In this document: in pieces, positions 15,486-23,440 of the stretch
Layout: each line of letters starts with the position of its first letter
How positions within the stretch are numbered: the first letter of the stretch is position 1
Assembly: GCF_041380015.1 (NCBI RefSeq)
Contig: NZ_CP159978.1
From: Buchananella felis
GTDB taxonomy: Bacteria > Actinomycetota > Actinomycetes > Actinomycetales > Actinomycetaceae
Length of the DNA: 64,000 nucleotides
Direction: 5' to 3' (one strand)
The notes under the pieces: model-generated
Seen by the model: the letters and a program-made list of their open reading frames with translations, nothing else
The model's database searches: none
Told to the model about the DNA's origin: nothing
Made by a program: the position numbers and the translations under genes

Positions 15486-16985
15486 ATGTCTTCGCAGACT
15501 CCCACTCCCGGTCAGTTCCCCGCGCCCCAGCCGATGGGGCAAGCCCCGCAGGGCTACGCAGCACAGCCCCAGGCACTCGCCGCACCGGTACCCGCCAAGC
15601 GCCCCTACCGCAAGGGCCTGGTGGCGGCCGCCGCAGCCAGCCTGGTGGCGGGCGTCGCGGCGGTCTCCGTGGCCGGGTACATGACCTTTGCCCACAACAG
15701 CACCGGCGCCTCCAGCCCCGAGGAGCTGGTTTCCAGCCTGGATGCCGCCATCGAGAAGTCCGACCTGGTGGCCCTGTCCGGCCTCATCTCCCCGGCGGAC
15801 ATGGCGAACGCGGTGGAGGTGCAGGACGTGGTCGGGGACCTGTTCAAGGTGGATGAGCTGGTCGGCACGGACGCGCTGCGCGCCTACGGCAAGCACATCG
15901 TGGTGCACGACAACACGCTGGAGACCAGCGTGGAGAAGTACACCGACGACCTGGCCAAGATCAACATCAACACCTGGAAGATCGACCTGGAGGTCAAGTC
16001 GGAGCTCGGCAACGAGCTGGCCGAGCGCTGGCGCGCCGCTCGCGGGGACAAGATCACCCCGATGGAGAATCTGGCCCTGTCTCAGGTTGGGCAGGAGTTC
16101 AAGAGTGAGCGCACCCAGATCGACGTGGTTAACGAGGCCACCAATTCCGGCGCGGCCCTCGCCCTGATGGCGGTGCGCGAAGACGGACGTTGGTACATCT
16201 CCCCGACCCTGAGCCAGGACGAGTCCACCGCAGCCAGCAGCGGGATCGTCCCGAACTACCAGGCCGACTATTTGAACATTAAGTCCGACGCAGGTACTCC
16301 CGAGGAGGCCGTGCAGCGCTTCGTCGAGGCCCTGACTAAGGTCAGCCAGCCGCAGGACTTCGCTGCCGAGGACGTGATCCGCTACCTGCCGCTCGCCGAG
16401 CGTCGCCGCGCAGCCATCTACGGCGCATCCGCCCTGGAGCAGCTCAGTGAAACGGTTGCGAAGCCCAACTTCGGTGACGCGCACGGCGTGGAAGAGATGA
16501 TCTCCGCGTTGAACGGGGCAGAGATCACCTGGGCGCTCACCTCCACCGAGGTGGATGGCGGCGCCATCGTCTCCCCGGGCACCACCGTCGTCGACTTCAA
16601 GGGCGGCTTCCCCGGTAAGCGGGGCGCCTACCGCCTCCAGTACGACGGTGCCGCAATCACTGCGACCGAGGACGGCGTCCGGGAGGGCGGGATCGACCTA
16701 AACGACCACGTGGCCCACCCTGAGCGCTTTGGCATCTTCACTGTTCAGGAAGACGGTGGCTGGCGGATCTCCGCTACCTCTAGCGCGCTGAACCTGTTCA
16801 CCCTCGGCGCCAGCGAGTCGGCGCTGGCCAGCGTGGGTTCCCTGATGGGCGACGCCGACCCGTCGCTGTCCCTCATCTTGGGTAGTGCGGACAAGCTGGT
16901 GGAGATCGGACGCGGCTCACCGCTGGTGGGCACCCTGATCGCCTTCTTCGACGCGATGGCTGAGCTGAACTCCCCGAACCTGTAG
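15486..16985 (+). CDS. Single-pass membrane/secreted protein of unknown function
   Basis: The 499-residue protein begins with a Pro/Gln/Ala-rich cytosolic stretch (about residues 1-40), then has one hydrophobic helix (KGLVAAAAASLVAGVAAVSV, about 43-65), and then about 430 extracellular residues. The exported part is rich in acidic residues and contains two similar segments starting near residues 75 (SPEELVSSLDAAIEKSDLVAL) and 275 (TPEEAVQRFVEALTKVSQPQDF). This suggests an internal duplication of a roughly 200-residue module. No catalytic motif is recognised. Actinobacterial proteins with this layout are often annotated as hypothetical lipid- or cell-wall-associated proteins. The gene ends 20 bases before a bidirectional terminator. 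Confidence 0.75.
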   Translation: MSSQTPTPGQFPAPQPMGQAPQGYAAQPQALAAPVPAKRPYRKGLVAAAAASLVAGVAAVSVAGYMTFAHNSTGASSPEELVSSLDAAIEKSDLVALSGLISPADMANAVEVQDVVGDLFKVDELVGTDALRAYGKHIVVHDNTLETSVEKYTDDLAKININTWKIDLEVKSELGNELAERWRAARGDKITPMENLALSQVGQEFKSERTQIDVVNEATNSGAALALMAVREDGRWYISPTLSQDESTAASSGIVPNYQADYLNIKSDAGTPEEAVQRFVEALTKVSQPQDFAAEDVIRYLPLAERRRAAIYGASALEQLSETVAKPNFGDAHGVEEMISALNGAEITWALTSTEVDGGAIVSPGTTVVDFKGGFPGKRGAYRLQYDGAAITATEDGVREGGIDLNDHVAHPERFGIFTVQEDGGWRISATSSALNLFTLGASESALASVGSLMGDADPSLSLILGSADKLVEIGRGSPLVGTLIAFFDAMAELNSPNL

Positions 16986-17005
16986 GGCAGCCGAACTCAA
17001 GCAAC

Positions 17006-17045
17006 GTGGGGGGTGGCCCAGCCGGCAGGCTGGGCCACCCCCCAC
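17006..17045. terminator. Bidirectional terminator between convergent genes
   Basis: Perfect 18-bp stem, GTGGGGGGTGGCCCAGCC at 17006-17023 pairing with 17028-17045, and a 4-base GGCA loop. It lies between the stops of the membrane protein (plus) and the GH13 gene (minus). Confidence 0.85.
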
Positions 17046-17057
17046 CACGTCTGGCGG

Positions 17058-18434
17058 CTACTCCACCGCTAGCAGCGCCCAGCCGTGCGGGGCCACCCGC
17101 ACGCGGGCCAGGGAGCCCCCGCCCAGGACCTGGGAGTGCGTCCCGGCCTCCACGTGCGTGGCACCCGGCACCGGCAACTCCACAATCTCGTCACTCAGGT
17201 TGATAGCCAAGCGGGCCTCCCCTGTGGGGGCGGCAGGCAGGGCGTCGTCGGCCCCCAAAACCGCAGCCGGGCGGTTGGCCGGACGAATCGCCACCACCGC
17301 AGACTGGTTGGTCAATTCCAGGACCTCCGTACGGGCGGTGTTCACCCACGGGTGGGAAGAGCGCCAGCGCAGCAGGTGGTAGTGCAGGCCGGCGGCGGCA
17401 TCCTGCTCAGGGCGCGGGTGGAAGTCCCACGGCGGCGGGAAGGTGGGGCGAACCGCGTCGTCCCCGCCGGGGCGGTCCTCCTTCACACCCTCCAGGCCGT
17501 ACTCGTCCCCGTAGTAGACCAGCGGGGTGCCGCCCACGCTGAGCAGCACAGCCACCGCGATCGCGGCGTCGCGCGGGTCCGGCAGGGCGGAGGCGATGCG
17601 GGTGACGTCGTGGTTACTGACGAACGTCACCGGCACAAAGTGGTCCAGCATCGCGTTGTGGCGGCGCAGGTTCCACTCCAGCTCGAACAGGTTGCGGTCG
17701 CGCAGCGAGGAGCGGATCGACTTCCACAGCTCGTACTGCGTCACAGAATCCACGCCGCTGCGTTCCACGAACTGGCCGTAGTCGCCGTGGATCATCTCCC
17801 CGTAAATGAAGGCCTCCGGGAAGCGCGAACGCACGCGCTCCACGATTGCCCGCAGCGGGGCAGGGTCCAGCGTGTAGGCAGCGTCTAGGCGCCAGCCGTC
17901 CACCCCGCGCTCCATCCAGTGACACATCACGTCCACTATGTAGTCCTGCACGCGGGGGTTGCGCAGGTTCAACGTCACCAGGTCCGGGTGCCCCTCGAAG
18001 TTGTGGAAGTACGGGCCCTCGCCAGTGGCGACGTTCCAGGACACGTGGAAGAAGTCGTAAAACTCGGAGTCGCGGCCCTGCTGGCGCACGTCCTCCACCC
18101 ACGGATGCTGGGCGCCCACGTGATTGAACACGCCGTCCAGCAGCAGGCGCATGCCGCGAAAACGCAGCGCGTCCACGAGGCGGCCGAAGGCGGCGTCGTC
18201 CCCCAGCCTCGGATCGATACGGAAGTGGTCCACCGTGTCGTAGCCGTGGGAGGTGGAGGCGAAGATCGGGCCCAACTGCAGGCCCCTGAAGCCAATGCCC
18301 TTGGCGTGGTCCAGCCACGAGGAAACTATGTCCAGGCCGCCCGGATCGGGGTTGTCGGTGCGCGGCCCGTGCAAAACACCAGCCATTCCAAGGGGAAAGA
18401 CGTGCCAGAAGCACGTGCTGTCAACCCAGCTCAT
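17058..18434 (-). CDS. GH13 alpha-amylase-family glycosidase
   Basis: The 458-residue protein has the GH13 (beta/alpha)8 motifs in order: LLLDGVFNHVG (region I), GVDGWRLDAAYTL with the nucleophile Asp (region II), FIYGEMIHGDYG with the acid/base Glu (region III) and VSNHDVTRIASAL with the transition-state Asp (region IV). It also has a C-terminal beta domain. No signal peptide is visible, so it probably acts on internalised alpha-glucans or maltooligosaccharides in the cytosol. The specificity (oligo-1,6-glucosidase, cyclomaltodextrinase or similar) cannot be fixed. The start at 18434 gives MSWVDSTCFWHVFPLGMAG, typical of the N terminus of this group. Confidence 0.9.
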   Translation of the reverse strand: MSWVDSTCFWHVFPLGMAGVLHGPRTDNPDPGGLDIVSSWLDHAKGIGFRGLQLGPIFASTSHGYDTVDHFRIDPRLGDDAAFGRLVDALRFRGMRLLLDGVFNHVGAQHPWVEDVRQQGRDSEFYDFFHVSWNVATGEGPYFHNFEGHPDLVTLNLRNPRVQDYIVDVMCHWMERGVDGWRLDAAYTLDPAPLRAIVERVRSRFPEAFIYGEMIHGDYGQFVERSGVDSVTQYELWKSIRSSLRDRNLFELEWNLRRHNAMLDHFVPVTFVSNHDVTRIASALPDPRDAAIAVAVLLSVGGTPLVYYGDEYGLEGVKEDRPGGDDAVRPTFPPPWDFHPRPEQDAAAGLHYHLLRWRSSHPWVNTARTEVLELTNQSAVVAIRPANRPAAVLGADDALPAAPTGEARLAINLSDEIVELPVPGATHVEAGTHSQVLGGGSLARVRVAPHGWALLAVE

Positions 18435-18589
18435 TACTAATGCAGCTCCCTCGCTGTTAAGACTGTGGACCGGGCGCCGGGCGGCACCAGACCCGCTCCC
18501 ATTGTGCCGTGGATCACTGATTGGCGCTAGTTTGCTGGCGGCAGTGTGGGCGGTCCGGGGATGAAGTGGCCCCGGGCTAGGCTTATCCC

Positions 18590-19861
18590 ATGATCGACCT
18601 GCGTGCTCTGCGTGAAAACCCCCAGATTGCCCGTGACTCCCAGCGCGCCCGTGGCGCCGACGAAGCCCTGGTGGACCAGATCCTGGCGGCTGACGAAACC
18701 CGCCGCGCCACCCTCACCCGTTTCGAGGAAATGCGCGCCGAGCAGAAGCGAGTCTCCCAGTCCGTGGGCAAGGCCTCCCCGGAGGAGCGGCCCGCCGTGC
18801 TGGCCCGCGCAAAGGAACTCTCTGCGGCCGTGAAGGAGGCAGAGGCGCAGGCCGACGCCGCCGGGGCCGAGGCGGACAAGCTGCTGCGCCAGCTGCCCAA
18901 CCTGGTGGAGGGCGCCCCCGAGGGCGGCGAGGACGACTACGTGGTCCTAGAGCACGTCGGCAAGATCCGCGACTTCGCCGCGGAGGGCGTGGAGCGGGTG
19001 CGCGACCACCTGGAGCTGGGCGAGGGCCTGGACGCCATCGACACCAAGCGCGGCACCAAGGTATCCGGGGCGCGCTTCTACTACCTCAAGGGCCTGGGCG
19101 CCCGCCTGGAGATGGCCATGCTGGCCTGTGCGCAGGACCTGGCGCTCGCCCACGGCTTCACCCCGATGATCACCCCGACGCTGGTCTCCCCGCAGGTCAT
19201 GAGCGGCACCGGCTTCCTGGGCGAGCACAGCGACGAGATCTACTACCTGCCCGCCGACGACCTCTACCTGGTCGGCACCAGCGAGGTCGCCCTGGCCGGC
19301 TACCACGCCGACGAGATCGTGGACCTGAGCGACGGCCCGATCCGCTACTCCGGCTACTCCTCCTGCTACCGCCGCGAGGCCGGCTCCTACGGGAAGGACA
19401 CGCGCGGCATCATCCGCGTCCACCAGTTCAACAAGGTGGAGATGTTCTCGTTCTGCCGCCTCGAGGACGCGCAGGAGGAGCACAAGAAGCTCCTGGCCAT
19501 GGAGCAGGAGATGCTGGCCAAGGTGGAGCTGCCTTACAGGGTGATCGACGTTGCCGCCGGCGACCTGGGCACCTCCGCCGCCCGCAAGTTCGACTGCGAG
19601 GCCTGGCTGCCCAGCCAGGAGCGCTACATGGAGGTCACCTCTACTTCGAATTGCACGACGTTCCAGGCGCGCCGCCTAGGAGTGCGGGAGCGTTTTGAGG
19701 GCGGCACGCGGCCCGTCGCCACCCTGAACGGCACGCTGGCCACCACGCGCTGGATCGTGGCGATCTTGGAAAACCACCAGCTGCCGGACGGCTCCGTGCG
19801 CGTCCCTGCGGGGCTGCGTCCCTACCTGGGCGGGCTGGAAGTGCTGGAGCCCAAGGCCTGA
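18590..19861 (+). CDS. serS: Seryl-tRNA synthetase
   Basis: The 423-residue class II enzyme charges tRNA-Ser in the cytosol. An N-terminal coiled-coil arm (about residues 20-105, charged helices around RTALTRFEEMRAEQKRVSQ) contacts the long variable arm of tRNA-Ser. The catalytic core has GTSEVALAG, SGYSSCYRREAGSYGKDTRG (motif 2) and ATTRWIVAILENHQLPDGSV with motif 3. Length matches bacterial SerRS. ATG 18590 follows CTTATCCC, with no clear Shine-Dalgarno, so expression may be leaderless. I looked for a T-box leader and did not see one. It supplies charging for the tRNA-Ser genes at 25984 and 26156. Confidence 0.97.
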   Translation: MIDLRALRENPQIARDSQRARGADEALVDQILAADETRRATLTRFEEMRAEQKRVSQSVGKASPEERPAVLARAKELSAAVKEAEAQADAAGAEADKLLRQLPNLVEGAPEGGEDDYVVLEHVGKIRDFAAEGVERVRDHLELGEGLDAIDTKRGTKVSGARFYYLKGLGARLEMAMLACAQDLALAHGFTPMITPTLVSPQVMSGTGFLGEHSDEIYYLPADDLYLVGTSEVALAGYHADEIVDLSDGPIRYSGYSSCYRREAGSYGKDTRGIIRVHQFNKVEMFSFCRLEDAQEEHKKLLAMEQEMLAKVELPYRVIDVAAGDLGTSAARKFDCEAWLPSQERYMEVTSTSNCTTFQARRLGVRERFEGGTRPVATLNGTLATTRWIVAILENHQLPDGSVRVPAGLRPYLGGLEVLEPKA

Positions 19862-19862
19862 G

Positions 19863-20774
19863 GTGAGTGCGGACCAGCTGCACGACCTGGGGGCTCGTAG
19901 CGACCTGAGCGCCCGGGAGTGGCGGGGGCGCATCCGGCGGGCCCTGCCGCGCGCCCTGCCAGCGGCAGGGCCGGAGCTGATGATCTGCCTGGACATCGAC
20001 GGCACCCTGCTGGGGCACGACCAGGCCGTCTCTGCCGCTGTCCGGGAGGCGCTCGCGGCGCACCGGGCCGCCGGGACCAGGCTGGTGTTGGCCAGCGGGA
20101 GGGGGCCGCGCGGTATCCGCGCGGCCGCCGAGCTGCTGGGACACACCCAGTGCTGGGCCGTGTGCTCTAACGGGGCGCTCACGGCCCGCCTGACGGGGGA
20201 GCGCGGCGAGGGCGAGACGGGTTTCACCGTGCTGACCGAGCACCTGTACGACGCGAGTGCCGCCCTGGAGAAGCTGCGCCAGGCCGTCCCGGACGCGTTC
20301 TTCGCCACCGAGACCGGCGAGGGCGGCATGAAGGCCAACCGCCCCTGGCCGTTCGAGGAGTTCGCCGACGCGATCAACGTGGTGCCCTTCGAGGAGCTGA
20401 GTGCCGACCCGGTCAGCCGCGTGGTCATGGTGGCGCGCGGCATGGAGGTCAGCGAGTTCTCTCGCCGCATCCAGGCGATCGGTCTGGAGTCCGTCTCATA
20501 CGCGATCGGCTGGGAGTCCTGGTTGGACCTCACCCCGCCGGGGATCAACAAGGCCACCGGCTGCGACACGCTGCGCGAGCAGTTGGGCATCTCCCGCCAC
20601 GCCACCGTGGCCATCGGGGACGGCATGAACGACCTGGAAATCCTGGACTGGGCGGAGTTCTCCGTGGCCATGGGCCAGGCCTCCCCGGTGGTGCGCGGCG
20701 CGGCCGACTTCGTCACCGCCCCCGTTGGTGAGGACGGTGCTGCCCTGGTGCTGCAGGCCCTGTTGGAGCGGTAG
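19863..20774 (+). CDS. HAD-superfamily Cof-type phosphatase
   Basis: The 303-residue protein has the nucleophile motif LDIDGTLLGHDQ (Asp43/Asp45 from GTG 19863), LVLASGRG (motif II), the lysine in the ATGCDTLREQL region and the metal motif IGDGMNDLEILDWA (motif IV). This is the IIB-cap Cof-type pattern that removes phosphate from sugar or pyridoxal phosphates. GTG 19863 begins two bases after the serS stop; ATG 19980 (MICLDIDGTLL) is an alternative start if the N-terminal 39 residues are not translated. Co-transcription with serS is likely. Confidence 0.85.
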   Translation: MSADQLHDLGARSDLSAREWRGRIRRALPRALPAAGPELMICLDIDGTLLGHDQAVSAAVREALAAHRAAGTRLVLASGRGPRGIRAAAELLGHTQCWAVCSNGALTARLTGERGEGETGFTVLTEHLYDASAALEKLRQAVPDAFFATETGEGGMKANRPWPFEEFADAINVVPFEELSADPVSRVVMVARGMEVSEFSRRIQAIGLESVSYAIGWESWLDLTPPGINKATGCDTLREQLGISRHATVAIGDGMNDLEILDWAEFSVAMGQASPVVRGAADFVTAPVGEDGAALVLQALLER

Positions 20775-20815
20775 CGGGCGCGCCGGAGGCTCCCCTCCCG
20801 GTCCGCGCCCAATTT

Positions 20816-20855
20816 CCCCCACATTTGCACCTCCAAGATTTTCCGAATGTGGGGG
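20816..20855 (+). promoter_or_regulatory. 10-bp inverted repeat upstream of AGE-family gene
   Basis: CCCCCACATT at 20816-20825 is inverted as AATGTGGGGG at 20846-20855, with a 20-base AT-rich loop. It lies 66 bases before the epimerase ATG, followed by a TAACCT -10-like box. It could be an operator or an attenuator. Confidence 0.4.
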
Positions 20856-20921
20856 CGGTCACGCTAACCTAAGTTGTCGCTGCGTGGACGCGCGGCGCCT
20901 CGGTGCGATCAAGGAGGATCG

Positions 20922-22250
20922 ATGAGCTGGTTCAACGCAACGGAACACGTGCGCTGGCTAGGAGACGAGGCGCGGGCCTTGCTGGAGTTTGGCCGTGCCT
21001 CCCGCCTGGATGCTGGGTTCGGCTACCTGGACTCCAAGGGAAACCCGATGCCGGGAAAGGAACTGGAGCTCTACATCCAGTGCCGCATGACGCACGCCTA
21101 CTGTCTGGGGGCCATGCTGGGCCTGCCGGGTTCGCGCCGGTTTGCTGACCACGGCGTGCGCGTGCTGCGCACGGTCTTCCGCGACCACGAGCACGGCGGC
21201 TGGTTCAGCTCCATCTCTCCCACCCTGGATTCGGGGCACGGTGTGCCGATCGGGGAGGGCGGGGCCCGCAAGAGCGCCTACGCCCACGCCTTCGTGGTGC
21301 TGGCCGCCGCGTCCGCGACTGCGGCGAACCGGCCGGGTGCCCACGACCTGCTGGAGCAGGCGCTGCTGGACCAGGAGCAGCACTGGTGGGACGACCACGC
21401 GGGCATGGTGCGGGAGTCCTACAACCGCGACTACACGGAGTGCGAGCCCTACCGGGGCGCGAACGCCGCGATGCACACGGTGGAGGCGTACATCGCGGCC
21501 TCGGACGTGACGGGAAACTACGTGTGGCTGCGCCGCGCCCTGCGGATCGCCGACCGGGTGATCAACATGGAGGCCCGTGCCCACAACTGGCGCATCCCGG
21601 AGCACTACACCGAGCAGTACCAGGTGGACCTGGAGTACAACCGCGACTACCCGGCCGACCCGTTCCGCCCGTACGGTGCCACCGTGGGGCACGCCCTGGA
21701 GTGGTCCCGCCTGCTGGTGCAGCTGCGCGCGGCGCTGCGGGTGGCGGACATCGAGGCCCCCGACTGGCTGCTGCCAGCCGCGGAGGAGCTGTTTGAGACC
21801 GCCCGCACGGACGGCTGGCGCGTGGACGGGGCGCCCGGCTTCATCTACACCACGGATTTCGACGGCGCTCCCGTGGTGCGTCAGCGCATGCACTGGGTGG
21901 TTGCCGAGGGCATCGCTGCGGCCGCTGCGTTGCGCCGCGCCCTGCTGGACGACGGCGCGGGCCAGGGCAGCGTGGAGCACTACACGCACTGCTACCGCTC
22001 GTGGCTGGACTACGTGGAGGAGTTCGTGCGCGAGCGCCCGGGCGCCTGGATCCACGAGCTTGGCCCGGACAACCGCCTGTCCACCGGCACGTGGGAGGGC
22101 AAGCCTGACATCTACCACGCGCTGCAGGCGATGCTGATGCCGCGCCTGTCCCTGGCGCCTTCCTTCGCGAGCGCGCTGGCGGCCGGGATGCTGGATGAGA
22201 CGGAATGGTGCGTGAAGCAGGAGGAGCGCAAGAAGCGTCGCTGGTTCTAG
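20922..22250 (+). CDS. N-acylglucosamine 2-epimerase (AGE) family protein
   Basis: The 442-residue protein has the AGE alpha/alpha-toroid pattern, with recurring helices and conserved aromatic/basic residues (HEHGGWFSSISPTLDS, QHWWDDHAGMVRES, QRMHWVVAEGIAAAAAL, WEGKPDIYHALQAML). AGE enzymes isomerise N-acetylglucosamine, glucose/mannose or sulfoquinovose; this one resembles sulfoquinovose/mannose isomerases by length. ATG 20922 is placed by AAGGAGG 6 bases upstream, discarding a 16-residue upstream extension. It is cytosolic. The neighbouring HAD and GH13 genes suggest sugar metabolism, but no operon link is proved. Confidence 0.88.
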   Translation: MSWFNATEHVRWLGDEARALLEFGRASRLDAGFGYLDSKGNPMPGKELELYIQCRMTHAYCLGAMLGLPGSRRFADHGVRVLRTVFRDHEHGGWFSSISPTLDSGHGVPIGEGGARKSAYAHAFVVLAAASATAANRPGAHDLLEQALLDQEQHWWDDHAGMVRESYNRDYTECEPYRGANAAMHTVEAYIAASDVTGNYVWLRRALRIADRVINMEARAHNWRIPEHYTEQYQVDLEYNRDYPADPFRPYGATVGHALEWSRLLVQLRAALRVADIEAPDWLLPAAEELFETARTDGWRVDGAPGFIYTTDFDGAPVVRQRMHWVVAEGIAAAAALRRALLDDGAGQGSVEHYTHCYRSWLDYVEEFVRERPGAWIHELGPDNRLSTGTWEGKPDIYHALQAMLMPRLSLAPSFASALAAGMLDETEWCVKQEERKKRRWF

Positions 22251-22275
22251 CTATCCGGCTTTCTCTCTGTGACGC

Positions 22276-22318
22276 CCGGTAGCTGTCGGGTACCTGAAAG
22301 GTACCCGACAGCTACCGG
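22276..22318 (+). terminator. 19-bp perfect hairpin after AGE gene
   Basis: CCGGTAGCTGTCGGGTACC at 22276-22294 pairs exactly with 22300-22318 across a TGAAA loop. The stem is long and perfect. No T-run follows (TGCGCAAAC), so it may be a strong pause or block terminator or a transcript stabiliser. Confidence 0.65.
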
Positions 22319-22470
22319 TGCGCAAACAAGACTTATCCACAGGGGATGTCTGCGTCTTGCAAGGAGTACAGAGCCACAGTTAGGATTGCTGGCAGTTGGG
22401 CGTTATGAACTACGCGCCCGACTTATGGCCCCTCTCGAGGGGCCTATTCTTCTTTCTGCCTGGGGGCGAT

Positions 22471-23370
22471 GTGGACCGGTATGCGCTGCTCGTTGACGCG
22501 GGATACTTCTTCGCGGCCGGAAGCAGTGCAGCGTTCGGGGAGGCCGTAGAGCGCAGGCGGCTCAGACTCACCGATCCTGCAGAGTGCATCAGGTCCCTAG
22601 TGCATGAGGCCGAGAAGCTATGTGATGGTGCAAAGATCCTGCGCACATACTGGTATGACGCCGTTCCGGGAGTTGAGCTAACCGCAGCTCAAGCGGAGCT
22701 CGCCGTTCTCCCGTCTCTTAAGCTTCGGTTGGGAGTCATAAACGGGGCCGGGTAGCAGAAGGGCGTGGACACCCTGATTGTTACTGACCTGGTTGAGTTG
22801 GCACGAAACAGAGCGATCAGCGACGCCGTGGTTGTGTCCGGGGATGAGGACATTCGAATCGCGGTGAGTCTGGCGCAATCGTTCGGTCTGAGGGTCCACT
22901 TGCTTGGGGCCGGCAATATAGCGAGGAACATGAGTCGAACCTTGCGGCACGAGGCAGACACCGTGGCTGTCCTCCCCGAGGAATGGCTCAAGAATCACCT
23001 GGAGCCTGCCCCGGAGAACAGTGCAGTTGGGCAAAGCGTGCAGCCGGAGGCTCGGTCGCGTGTATGTGCCGGTCAGCCTGAACCTGAGGCCAGTCGCATA
23101 CAGGTCGATTTGGAAATCGTCACTGGGGAGGAACTCGACGAGAGTGCTCGCAGGGTGGCTGCCAGTTTGATCGCACAGGTTGACGCCAGGCGTCTGGAGC
23201 AGCTACGAGCCCAGCTCGAGAGCACGGGCAAGATTCCCAGCGAGTTTGACCGCCCGTTTGTAGGAGCAATCGCAAGACTGCAAGGTGGAGGGCGCCTTAG
23301 CGGGGGAGAGCTTGGGAAGGCACGCAAGGTTTTCAGGCAGTGCGTTTGCGCAAACCCTCAGACTCGTTGA
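22471..23370 (+). pseudogene. NYN domain nuclease gene broken by an in-frame stop
   Basis: Two reading frames in the same phase cover one NYN/LabA-type protein. Residues before the break read DRYALLVDAGYFFAAGS to LRLGVINGAG. A TAG stop at 22753-22755 follows, and the rest continues QKGVDTLIVTDLVELARNRAISDAVVVSGDED with the conserved Asp motifs. Intact family members read 'AG-K/x-QKGVDT' at this place, so a single nonsense change explains the split. GTG 22471 is the likely original start. Reinitiation at GTG 22765 could still make a 201-residue C-terminal product, but it would lack the first catalytic Asp. NYN proteins are PIN-fold RNases. A GGCCCCTC/GAGGGGCC palindrome (22427-22444) sits just upstream. 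Confidence 0.8.
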
Positions 23371-23440
23371 AGGTCCGACGTTCCACCGCCCGCCCCGCCT
23401 TAAGGCGGCCCGCGCCCGGGAAGCGTTTTAGGCTTGGGGC

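Noticed and set aside
18435..18589. Possible T-box leader upstream of serS
   Set aside because: No AGGGTGGNACCGCG-type T-box sequence or specifier hairpin was found.
20816..20855. Considered as a riboswitch before the AGE gene
   Set aside because: Only a simple 10-bp inverted repeat; no known riboswitch core is seen.
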